A stretch of 64,000 bases of DNA from Oscillospiraceae bacterium. Its GTDB lineage: Bacteria; Bacillota; Clostridia; Oscillospirales; Acutalibacteraceae. Numbering within the stretch: the stretch's first letter is position 1; each line of letters opens with the position of its first letter. Positions 8,207 through 15,353 of this stretch are shown in pieces. The stretch spans positions 1 through 64,000 of the forward strand of contig JAISJQ010000044.1 of assembly GCA_031261445.1 (NCBI GenBank), read 5' to 3'. The notes beneath the pieces are model-generated. The model saw only the letters and a program-made list of their open reading frames with translations. It was not told the origin of the DNA and made no database searches. The position numbers and the translations under genes were made by a program.

Positions 8207-9490
8207 ATAGAACACCAACAACAAGTCCAAGTAATTGGCGGCGGCTTCGCGGGCGTGGAGGCCGCCTGGCAGCTGGCGCGGGCGGGGATTGCCGCGACGA
8301 TTTGGGAGATGAAACCCAACCGCAAAAGTCCCGCCCACACGCTTGACACCCTCGCCGAGCCTGTGTGCTCCAACTCGTTCAAGGCCTTGCGCGTGGAGAG
8401 CGCGGCGGGGTTGCTCAAGGAGGAGATGGGGAGGCTGGGTTCACTCTGTCTCTCGTGTGCGTACGAATGCGCCGTGCCGGCGGGGGGCGCGTTGGCAGTG
8501 GACAGGGAAAAGTTCTCGCAGCTGGTGACAGACAAAATCGCCGCCGAACCGCTCGTCACCCTGCGCCGCGAGGAAGTGACAAAAATCCCCGCGACGGGGA
8601 CGGTCATTGTCGCGGCAGGGCCATTGTGCTCTGACGCGCTGGCGGACGACATCCAGCGCCTGTGCGGCGATGGGCTGCGCTTTTACGATGCCGCCGCCCC
8701 CATCGTCACCGCCGAGAGCCTCGACCCTGCGCACTGCTTCACCGCCTCGCGCTACGACCGCGGCGGCGCGGACGACTACATCAATTGCCCACTCACGCGT
8801 GACGAATATGAACAATTCCACGCCGCCCTGCGCACCGCCGAGCGTGCGCACACGCACGACTTTGATGTGTATGAGGGCTGTATGCCCATCGAGGTGCTCG
8901 CCGGGCGTGGCGCGGATGCCATCCGCTACGGCCCAATGAAGCCCGTGGGTTTGCGCGACCCCGCCACGGGAAAACGCCCGTGGGCAGTGCTCCAGCTGCG
9001 CCGCGAAAACGCCGAGGGCACAATGCTCAACCTTGTCGGCTTTCAGACGAACCTAAAGTTTGGCGAACAGAAACGCGTTTTTGGCTTGATGCCCGCCCTT
9101 GCGCACGCCGAATTTGTGCGCTATGGCGTGATGCACCGCAACAGCTACATCGATTCGCCCCGCCTGCTGGGCGCGGATTACGCCTTCCGCACGCGCGAGG
9201 GACTGTACTTTGCCGGGCAAATCACGGGCGTGGAGGGCTACATGGAATCCGCCGGCAGTGGTCTGCTCGCGGGGCTGAACGCCGCGCGGCGACTGCTGGG
9301 TCAGCCGCCGTTCATCCCGCCGCGCACCACCATGCTCGGTGCGCTGGCGCACTACATCAGCGACCCCAACGTGCAAGATTTTCAGCCCATGGGCGCGAAT
9401 TTCGGTCTCCTGCCGCCGCTGGACACTGTCATCAAAGGCAAGCGCGACCGCTACGCCGCGCTCGCGGAAAGAAGTTTGAGGAATCTTTGA
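8207..9490 (+). CDS. trmFO: tRNA (uracil-54-C5) methyltransferase, folate/FAD-dependent; apparent ATA start
   Basis: TrmFO makes ribothymidine-54 in tRNA using methylene-tetrahydrofolate and FAD, as in Firmicutes. Read from 8207 it is 427 aa, close to the family's ~435. It shows the N-terminal FAD motif VIGGGFAGVEAA, then PVCSNSFKALRVESAAGLLK, YGPMKPVGL, and the C-terminal FAGQITGVEGYMESAGSGLL. The track's start (GTG 8255) would cut off the GGGxAG loop. In the open frame back to the stop at 8102 there is no ATG, GTG or TTG. The only well-placed candidate is ATA 8207, 6 nt after a perfect GAAAGGAG. Either a rare ATA start is used, or this is an ATG-to-ATA mutation or an assembly error. Confidence 0.92.
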   Translation: MEHQQQVQVIGGGFAGVEAAWQLARAGIAATIWEMKPNRKSPAHTLDTLAEPVCSNSFKALRVESAAGLLKEEMGRLGSLCLSCAYECAVPAGGALAVDREKFSQLVTDKIAAEPLVTLRREEVTKIPATGTVIVAAGPLCSDALADDIQRLCGDGLRFYDAAAPIVTAESLDPAHCFTASRYDRGGADDYINCPLTRDEYEQFHAALRTAERAHTHDFDVYEGCMPIEVLAGRGADAIRYGPMKPVGLRDPATGKRPWAVLQLRRENAEGTMLNLVGFQTNLKFGEQKRVFGLMPALAHAEFVRYGVMHRNSYIDSPRLLGADYAFRTREGLYFAGQITGVEGYMESAGSGLLAGLNAARRLLGQPPFIPPRTTMLGALAHYISDPNVQDFQPMGANFGLLPPLDTVIKGKRDRYAALAERSLRNL

Positions 9491-9517
9491 GGGTTAGGTA
9501 TGGGGGCACGCTAAGAT

Positions 9518-9544
9518 AGGGGATGCCAATGGAGGCATCCCCTA
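9518..9544. terminator. Perfect hairpin between trmFO and the minus-strand transcript
   Basis: TAGGGGATGCC-AATGGA-GGCATCCCCTA is an 11-bp perfect stem 28 bp after trmFO. It could end both trmFO and the minus-strand transcript starting near 9662. It is related in form to the GTAGGGG palindromes. Confidence 0.55.
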
Positions 9545-9664
9545 CTTCAGCAATGGGTACATCCTGTCGCTTCGTTCCAATAAAGCAAAGTAACCATCAA
9601 GGGGGCAGAAACCGTCTATACGATCGTGCCGACGACGCACAGGTGCTACCAACACCTGTGTCAT
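9518..9664 (-). ncRNA. Candidate small RNA or leaderless 40-codon mRNA
   Basis: A perfect consensus promoter on the minus strand should start RNA at about 9662-9663. The first ~25 nt fold as CACAGGTG-loop-CACCTGTG, and the unit ends at the GGGGATGCC hairpin, giving a ~145-nt transcript. An ATG (9664) sits at the predicted start and opens a 40-codon frame (MTQVLVAPVRRRHDRID... to TAG 9542) with no ribosome binding site. No SRP, 6S, tmRNA or RNase P signature was recognised. Confidence 0.45.
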
Positions 9665-9668
9665 CTTT

Positions 9669-9697
9669 ATTATAGTACGTTTGCTGGAAAATGTCAA
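9669..9697 (-). promoter_or_regulatory. Perfect consensus promoter on the minus strand
   Basis: TTGACA (9697-9692), 17 bp, TATAAT (9674-9669) on the minus strand, facing away from cinA. It drives the candidate small RNA. Confidence 0.75.
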
Positions 9698-9739
9698 GGT
9701 TCTTACTGAAAAATCAGAGCCCGGAAGCGTGGGAAATGT

Positions 9740-9815
9740 GGACTGTAGGGGCGCACGCCCCGTGCGCCCGCTGATTCCAACATACTCAACGGGCGGCAGA
9801 TTGCCGCCCCTACAG
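9740..9815. repeat. Pair of opposed GTAGGGG palindromes
   Basis: TGTAGGGGCGCACGCCCCGTGC (about 9744-9773) and the reversed ACGGGCGGCAGATTGCCGCC (about 9789-9815). 9816-10015 shows no further element. Confidence 0.75.
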
Positions 9816-10016
9816 ACATCACGCCTGTATCCTCGAGCCCTTATCAACAGCGGACGCACACCTACTGCCTGCCTTTCTTCGATTTGATTCAACAAAACAA
9901 ATGTTCTATCTCCGCGTCGTTCACTTCCAAAAAACAACTTTCCCACGCAAAACCCCAGCTTTTTCTAGTCAAAATCGACAAAATGCAAGTTGTTTGGCAA
10001 ACTTCCTACCAAACCC

Positions 10017-10045
10017 TTGCTTTTTTTGGTTATAATAAGTATAAT
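10017..10045 (+). promoter_or_regulatory. cinA promoter
   Basis: TTGCTT (10017-10022), 17 bp, TATAAT (10040-10045). A second TATAAT sits at 10031-10036. Transcription would start near 10052, which makes the track's TTG start at 10057 implausible. Confidence 0.65.
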
Positions 10046-10074
10046 ATACAGGGTATTTGGGGAGGTGTGTCCAA

Positions 10075-11346
10075 ACGGCAAAATGTGAACTGATTTGCGT
10101 GGGTACGGAGCTTTTGCTCGGCGACATCCTGAACACCAACGCCCGCTTTGCGGCGCGGGAACTGGCGGCGCTGGGCATCGACCAGTTGCGGCAGTGCGTA
10201 GTGGGCGATAACCCAGAACGTCTGCGGGCGGATTTCCTTTGCGCGTGGGCGCGTGCGGACATCGTCCTGCTCAGCGGGGGACTGGGGTCCACGGCGGACG
10301 ACATCACCCGCCAGAGCGTTTGTGCCGCTTTGGGCATCCAGCTGGAAGAGAGCGCCGAGCTCCTTGCGGAGATCCAAAGCTTCTTCATGCGGCGCGCACA
10401 GCCCATGCCGCAGAGCAACGCGCGACAGGCCTGTGTGCCCAAAGACGCCAGAGCGTTTGTGCCCGGCCAGAGCACCCCCTCTGCCGCAGACGCCACCTAC
10501 TATTTCCCCAACCCGAACGGCACTGCGCCGGGGCTGGCCATCGTGCGCGAACAAAAATGCGCCGTGCTCTTGCCCGGCCCGCCCAGCGAGTTTGAGCCCA
10601 TGTTCACCCACAGCGTGCGCGACTTCCTGCGCCCATGGACGGACGGTGTGCTCGTTTCCCACACGGTGCGCACCATGGGCATTGGCGAGAGTGACATGGC
10701 CGAGCGTCTGGCGGATCTGCTGGAGGGCAGCAACCCCACCGTTGCGCCCTATGCCAAAGTCGGCGAGGCCATCGTGCGCGTGACGGCGCGGGCAGAGAGT
10801 GCACAGGCCGCGGAAGAGCGCATCGCGCCGATTTTGGCGCAGATTCGGGCGCGTTTGGGCGCACACGTCTATGGCGTGGACGCAGAGAGCCTCGAAGCCG
10901 TCCTCGTGCAGAGGCTGACCGAGCGCGGCCAGACCCTCAGCACGGCCGAGAGCCTCACGGGCGGCGGCATCGCCCAGCGCATCACCGCCGTGGCTGGCGC
11001 GTCGAACGTGTTGAGTGGTTCTGCCGTCACGTATTGTGACCAGAGCAAGCGCAGTGTACTGGGCGTTCATGCCCAAACGCTCGCCGACCACAGCGCCGTC
11101 AGCGAGCAAGTCGCCACCGAAATGGCGGAGAATGTCCGCCGCCAACTGGGCACAGACTACGCGCTGGCCACCACAGGCTATGCCGGGCCCGACGACCCCG
11201 AACTGCACGCGTGGGTTGCGCTGGCCAGCGAGAGAGACACCGTTACAGAGCACATCCGCTTTGCGCGGCGTGACCGCGCCGCCAACCGCCTATACACCGA
11301 GAACGCCGCCCTGCGCTTGCTGTGGCAGGCACTCGGAACTTCATAA
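10075..11346 (+). CDS. cinA: CinA-family protein (COG1058 + PncC-like domains); start unclear, possibly ACG
   Basis: A competence/damage-inducible CinA homologue, 423 aa as drawn. The N-terminal MoCF-like COG1058 domain (about residues 1-170) has CVGTELLLGDILNTNA and LSGGLGSTADDITR. The C-terminal PncC-type nicotinamide-nucleotide amidase domain (about 265-423) has STAESLTGGGIAQRI. Family proteins begin directly before the (I/V)xVGTELLxG strand. GGGGAGG at 10059-10065 is a strong binding site, but no ATG/GTG/TTG follows it in frame. ACG 10075 has a 9-nt gap and gives (M)AKCELICVGTE. The track's TTG 10057 overlaps that site and lies ~5 nt from the predicted transcript start. The start is therefore near-cognate or mutated. 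Confidence 0.88.
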   Translation, partial: TAKCELICVGTELLLGDILNTNARFAARELAALGIDQLRQCVVGDNPERLRADFLCAWARADIVLLSGGLGSTADDITRQSVCAALGIQLEESAELLAEIQSFFMRRAQPMPQSNARQACVPKDARAFVPGQSTPSAADATYYFPNPNGTAPGLAIVREQKCAVLLPGPPSEFEPMFTHSVRDFLRPWTDGVLVSHTVRTMGIGESDMAERLADLLEGSNPTVAPYAKVGEAIVRVTARAESAQAAEERIAPILAQIRARLGAHVYGVDAESLEAVLVQRLTERGQTLSTAESLTGGGIAQRITAVAGASNVLSGSAVTYCDQSKRSVLGVHAQTLADHSAVSEQVATEMAENVRRQLGTDYALATTGYAGPDDPELHAWVALASERDTVTEHIRFARRDRAANRLYTENAALRLLWQALGTS

Positions 11347-11371
11347 ACAGCACTTTTTAGGAGAGAACAGT

Positions 11372-13111
11372 ATGCCGGACGAGACAAACACCCCACCGCA
11401 GGCGCAGGACGGGCAAGACCCGCAACCTACGGGACAAATCCCGCCGCAAGGGATGCCCTATCCGTACCCGTTTTATGGGTACGGTGCCCCGCAGGGTATG
11501 CCGCCCATGCCGCAAATGCCGCCGATGGACGCGCAGGGGCAGATGCCCTATCCCGGCGGGCAGTACCCCATGTTTATCCCCGTGCCCGTGCCCATGATGA
11601 TGTCGCCCTATGGCTATCCGCAGGCACTGCCGCCGCAGGGCGGCGCGAGCCTGAACAGCTACGAGCGTCAGGCAGGGATGCAGGTGGTCTATCAAGACGG
11701 CGCGGGGCAACAGCCCATGGGCTATGGCGGCTATATGCCCCCGATGATGCCCATGATGCCGCCCTATGGCTATGGCGGGATGCAGCCGCCCTTTGCGGGC
11801 TATGGCGCAACGCAACAGCCCCCGAAAGCCGCGTTTGATGAGGACGTGGAGGTGCTCTACCAAGCGCACGAGCAGCCCCCCACCGAGCCAGAGGAAACGC
11901 CGCAACCCGTTCAGCCCAGTCCCGCCGCGAAGGACACAAAAAAAGAAGACGCGCCGAAGAAAAAGAGCGCGAAAGAGCCCGTGGGTGAATACAGCTCTCT
12001 GCGCGATCTGTTTGAAGAGGCGGGCGTGACGGTGCTCCAAACGCTGGAGGAAGAGGCGGAAGATCTGGCCGACCTGTTTGAAGAGCCGGGCACACATGCC
12101 TCCCCTCTAAAACAGCAGTGGCACGACCTGTTCCCCCACAAAGAGGACTCCAAGGGCGAGAAAGTGCGCAAGTCGGTGTTCCTCACGCTCATCCCCGTGA
12201 TTCTCATCTCTGCCTCCCTTGTGCTCAACACCTTCTTGCTCACGCCCATGCGCGAAGCCAAAAAGCTCGGGCAAGTCAAAACGGTTGTGATGAGCGTGCC
12301 CATCCCCATGGAGACCATGATTGCGCAAAACGCGGACGTGAACTTCCTGCCGAACATGCAGGCGAAATATGCCGGCGCATACGTGGAAAATCAGGACTTG
12401 CGCGGGTGGATCAACATTCCGTGGCTAGAGATTGACTACCCCGTGGTGCAAAAGACCTATGACGACCCGGCGCAACAGAGACGAGAGGGCAACCAGTACT
12501 ACCTCTCCCACGCGTTCGATGGCTCGAAAAACAAGTACGGCGTGCCGTTCTTTGATACCTACGACCGCTTTGAGCCGGCGAAGCTCAGCCGCAATTTGGT
12601 CATATATGGGCACAACAACAAATATGTTGATCTTGTGTTCCATAATTTGCTCAAATACGCCGACCCCGCCCAGTGGCAGGCCGAGCCGACCATTAAGGTG
12701 GACACCGTCTATGCCGAATACCGCTGGCAGATCTACGCGGTGTTCTATGCCAAAGGCGAGCGGCACAGCGAGGGCGAATACCTCTTCCCCTATAACTGGG
12801 TCAAGATGGACAGCGACCAAGAGTTCCTGAACTATATCGCCGAGGTGGATCGCCGCAAGCTCTACGACACGGGCATCAAAATGCAGCCAGACGACCACAT
12901 CCTCACGCTCTCCACCTGCGCCTATAACTTTGACAACTCGCGCTTTGTCGTCGTCGCGCGTCTCGTCAAGCCCGGCGAAGAGCCGTACCCCGACCGCAAC
13001 AAAGTGCGCGTCAACGCCAACCCGCAGTACCCGGCGTACTACTACCAAAAGAAAAAGCTCAACAATCCCTTCAAGGATTTCCCCGACTGGCAATACGACC
13101 CGAAGATGTAA
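11372..13111 (+). CDS. Class B-type sortase with long Pro/Met/Tyr-rich cytoplasmic region
   Basis: ATG 11372 follows GGAGAG, 25 bp after cinA. The protein is 579 aa, about twice the usual sortase. Residues 1 to ~190 are low-complexity and rich in Pro, Met, Gly, Tyr and Gln (GYGGYMPPMMPMMPPYGYGG). Next comes an acidic/Lys-rich linker and one membrane helix (about 268-289, SVFLTLIPVILISASLVLNTF). The sortase fold follows with the catalytic His in VIYGHNN (~412), Cys in TLSTCAY (~513) and Arg in NSRFVVVARL (~523). The TLSTC and YGHN forms fit class B. Sortases join sorting-signal proteins to the wall or to pili. No LPxTG/NPxTN substrate lies in the window. The unusual part is the long N-terminal extension, predicted cytoplasmic. 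Confidence 0.9.
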   Translation: MPDETNTPPQAQDGQDPQPTGQIPPQGMPYPYPFYGYGAPQGMPPMPQMPPMDAQGQMPYPGGQYPMFIPVPVPMMMSPYGYPQALPPQGGASLNSYERQAGMQVVYQDGAGQQPMGYGGYMPPMMPMMPPYGYGGMQPPFAGYGATQQPPKAAFDEDVEVLYQAHEQPPTEPEETPQPVQPSPAAKDTKKEDAPKKKSAKEPVGEYSSLRDLFEEAGVTVLQTLEEEAEDLADLFEEPGTHASPLKQQWHDLFPHKEDSKGEKVRKSVFLTLIPVILISASLVLNTFLLTPMREAKKLGQVKTVVMSVPIPMETMIAQNADVNFLPNMQAKYAGAYVENQDLRGWINIPWLEIDYPVVQKTYDDPAQQRREGNQYYLSHAFDGSKNKYGVPFFDTYDRFEPAKLSRNLVIYGHNNKYVDLVFHNLLKYADPAQWQAEPTIKVDTVYAEYRWQIYAVFYAKGERHSEGEYLFPYNWVKMDSDQEFLNYIAEVDRRKLYDTGIKMQPDDHILTLSTCAYNFDNSRFVVVARLVKPGEEPYPDRNKVRVNANPQYPAYYYQKKKLNNPFKDFPDWQYDPKM

Positions 13112-13161
13112 TTGCTGGGCGGTGGAGATAGATCAATCACATCACATAAGAGGAGAAACAC

Positions 13162-13860
13162 ATGGCAACTTGTACGAAATGCGGCAACGAATTTGTGGAC
13201 GGATCGCTGTTCTGCCCGTCCTGTGGCGCATTGGTGGGCAACACCACTGTGCCGCCCCTAGCCCCCGAAAGCAACCAAACACAGGCAGAACCTGCCCCGC
13301 AGGCGAGCGCTTGGCAAGCCCCCCAACCCGCCCCCGCGCCGCTACCTGGAACATATCCGCCGCCGCAAAACACCGCTGGGCAACCGCCGCTCTATGGCAC
13401 TGCACCGAACGGGCAAGCCCAGCCGGGCTACGGCTACCCCGCGCCTGAGCAGGACGACGTGCAGACCAACAAGGTCATGGCAATCCTGTCCTACTTTGGC
13501 CTGCTGGCGCTCATCCCGTGGTTCGCCGCGCCGAACAGCAAGTTCGCGCGTTTCCACGCCAAAGAGGGCATCAAACTGTTGCTCATTGAGGCGGCCGTGT
13601 CGGTTGTGCGCTATCTGATTAACTCCTTGCTCTTCAAGACACTGCTCTTCCCCCTCACGGGCTATAACCCGTTTATCAGCCTCCTGAGCGGCATCATTAG
13701 CTTTGCAGTGGGTGCAGTGAGCCTCGTTGCCTTCGTGCTGTCCATCATGGGCATCGTCAACGCGGCCAATGGCGAGTTCAAGAAAGTGCCGCTGCTGGAC
13801 AAAATCCCCCTGTGGGACAAATTCTCGTTCCTGCAGGACGACGAGTCCGCGAACATCTAA
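13162..13860 (+). CDS. Zinc-ribbon membrane protein with Pro/Gln-rich linker
   Basis: A 232-aa protein starting after AGAGGAG. An N-terminal zinc ribbon (CTKCGNEFVDGSLFCPSCGALVG, two CxxC pairs) is followed by a Pro/Gln/Ala-rich linker (about 30-95). Then comes a DUF4870-like membrane domain with about three helices (KVMAILSYFGLLALIPWF; two helices at ~140-205). It sits 50 bp after the sortase gene and probably shares its transcript. A strong terminator follows. The function is unknown; the low-complexity linker echoes the sortase N-terminus. Confidence 0.85.
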   Translation: MATCTKCGNEFVDGSLFCPSCGALVGNTTVPPLAPESNQTQAEPAPQASAWQAPQPAPAPLPGTYPPPQNTAGQPPLYGTAPNGQAQPGYGYPAPEQDDVQTNKVMAILSYFGLLALIPWFAAPNSKFARFHAKEGIKLLLIEAAVSVVRYLINSLLFKTLLFPLTGYNPFISLLSGIISFAVGAVSLVAFVLSIMGIVNAANGEFKKVPLLDKIPLWDKFSFLQDDESANI

Positions 13861-13876
13861 AGAGCAAATCGGGCTT

Positions 13877-13912
13877 CCGCGCACGGGGCGCATTCTGTGC
13901 GCGGGGCTTTTT
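13877..13912 (+). terminator. Rho-independent terminator
   Basis: CCGCGCAC...GTGCGCGG stem followed by GGCTTTTT, 17 bp after the zinc-ribbon gene. Confidence 0.85.
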
Positions 13913-13933
13913 CTGGCGGGAGGGGGAGACGCG

Positions 13934-14662
13934 TTGGCGTACCGCATTGCGTTGGTCTCTGGCAAAGGCGGATCGGGCAAAAGTACCGCGACTGCGGGTC
14001 TGGCACAGGCGTTCTGTGCGCAAGGCCTGCGCGTGCTGTGCGTGGACTGTGACATCGGTCTGCGCAGTTTGGATTTGTTGCTGGGTTTTCCCGGCGACAT
14101 TGTGTTCTCATGGGCGGATGTGCTGCGGGGGAACTGCACCCTAGAGCAGGCCTTGCGCACGCGCGACACGATCTCCCTGCTGCCTGCCCCCCTTGCCACC
14201 ATGGAAAAACCCGATGGCGAGGCCTATTTCGCGCTCCTGCGCCGCGTCTCAAGCGACTACGACATCGTGCTGCTGGATGCCCCGGCGGGGTTCTCCGTGG
14301 GCTTTGCGCTGGCGGCCGCGCCGGCCGATTTGGCGCTGGTGGTGGCGCAGGCCGAGCCGGTGGCCTTGCGCAGTGCGGCGGTCTGTGTGCGCGATCTGCA
14401 CGAGGCGTACCCCACGCTGAAGGTGCGCTTGCTGCTCAATCGTCTGCACAAAAAGCGCGTGCAAAACGGCATCAACCTCAACATTGACGATGCCATCGAC
14501 AGCGTGGGCGCACAGCTCATCGGCATCATCCCCGAGGACGAGGCCGTCCCCGCCATGCTCGGCAAGGGCAAGCCCCTGCCGGACTATGCCCGCGCGGCCG
14601 GGGCGTTCGCCCGCACAGCGCGGCGCGTGGGCGGCGAGAGCCTCCCGCTGAGGATCGACTGA
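13934..14662 (+). CDS. MinD/ParA-type P-loop ATPase
   Basis: Start TTG 13934 after GGGGGAG; the longer ORF call overlaps the previous gene and terminator. The protein is 242 aa. The deviant Walker A motif is SGKGGSGKSTATAGLAQAF, followed by VDCDIGLRSLD (A') and IVLLDAPAG (Walker B). NGINLNIDDAIDSVGAQLIGIIPEDEAV matches the MinD C-terminal half. The end (RRVGGESLPLRID) lacks the amphipathic membrane-targeting helix of true MinD, and no minC/minE/flhF is nearby. It overlaps the methyltransferase start (ATGA). A spatial-regulator ATPase is likely, but its cargo is unknown. Confidence 0.85.
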   Translation: MAYRIALVSGKGGSGKSTATAGLAQAFCAQGLRVLCVDCDIGLRSLDLLLGFPGDIVFSWADVLRGNCTLEQALRTRDTISLLPAPLATMEKPDGEAYFALLRRVSSDYDIVLLDAPAGFSVGFALAAAPADLALVVAQAEPVALRSAAVCVRDLHEAYPTLKVRLLLNRLHKKRVQNGINLNIDDAIDSVGAQLIGIIPEDEAVPAMLGKGKPLPDYARAAGAFARTARRVGGESLPLRID

Positions 14663-15351
14663 TGACCAAGCAGAGCCACTATTTTGTGGATGATCCGCTT
14701 GTGCAACCGGACAAGCGGCAGTTTGCCCATTACTTTGGTGCACAGCGTCTGCAGTTCACCAGTGACGCGGGCTTGTTCAGCCACGGCGCGGTGGACGGCG
14801 CAACGGACTTTCTCTTGCGCACCATGGCGGCGGATGCCGCATTTTGTGCGCTTGCCGAGCAGGGCGGCGCACTGCTGGACTTAGGTTGCGGCTGGGGCGC
14901 GGTGGGTGTGACATTGGGCGCGGCGTACCCCAAACTGCGCGTGCTCTTTGCGGACGTCAACCCCAAGGCACTGCGTTTGGCCGAAAAAAATGCCGCCGAT
15001 AATCACGTTGCCGCCGAATTTGTGCACACAGACGGCTTTGCCGCTTTGGCGGAGCGGTGCTTTGACTGCATCGCGGTCAACCCGCCGATTCACGCAGGCA
15101 AGGACGTCTGCCGCCGCCTGCTGACGGACGCGCTCTCGCACTTGACGCCGCAGGGTGCGCTGTACGTGGTGATGCACAAAAAACACGGTGCGCTCTCGAT
15201 GCTCGACACGCTGGCGGCTGTCTGCCCTGTAGAGATTCTCGCGCGGGAAAAGGGCAAAATAGTTTTCAAATCAGAGGGGAGAGGGCAGAGGACAGAAGAC
15301 AGATTTTTGGGGTGCAATTCTGCCCTCTGTCCTCTGCCCTCTGAGTTCTGA
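14662..15351 (+). CDS. RsmC/YbxB-like class I SAM methyltransferase with repeat-encoded C-terminus
   Basis: ATG overlaps the stop of the MinD-like gene. The protein is 229 aa. It resembles the small RsmC-type rRNA guanine-N2 methyltransferases of Firmicutes (~200 aa): FTSDAGLFSHGAVDGAT, the SAM-binding LLDLGCGWGAVGVTLG, VNPPIHAGK (NPPF-type catalytic motif) and VVMHKKHGA. Homology ends at EKGKIVFKS. The last ~25 residues (EGRGQRTEDRFLGCNSALCP...) are translated from a CAGAGGA heptad array and its inverted half. The tail puts the stop 2 nt before the next gene's ATG. Substrate specificity is not proven. Confidence 0.87.
   Translation: MTKQSHYFVDDPLVQPDKRQFAHYFGAQRLQFTSDAGLFSHGAVDGATDFLLRTMAADAAFCALAEQGGALLDLGCGWGAVGVTLGAAYPKLRVLFADVNPKALRLAEKNAADNHVAAEFVHTDGFAALAERCFDCIAVNPPIHAGKDVCRRLLTDALSHLTPQGALYVVMHKKHGALSMLDTLAAVCPVEILAREKGKIVFKSEGRGQRTEDRFLGCNSALCPLPSEF
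15273..15350. repeat. CAGAGGA array with inverted half inside the RsmC-like gene
   Basis: CAGAGGGGAGAGGGCAGAGG followed by ACAGAAGACAGA, a TTTTTGGGGTGCAA core, then TCTGCCCTCTGTCCTCTGCC. It is wholly translated and open in this frame. Confidence 0.85.
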
Positions 15352-15353
15352 TT

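Noticed and set aside
10030-11253. 407-aa minus-strand ORF opposite cinA
   Set aside because: Shadow of a clearly identified gene; no start signals.
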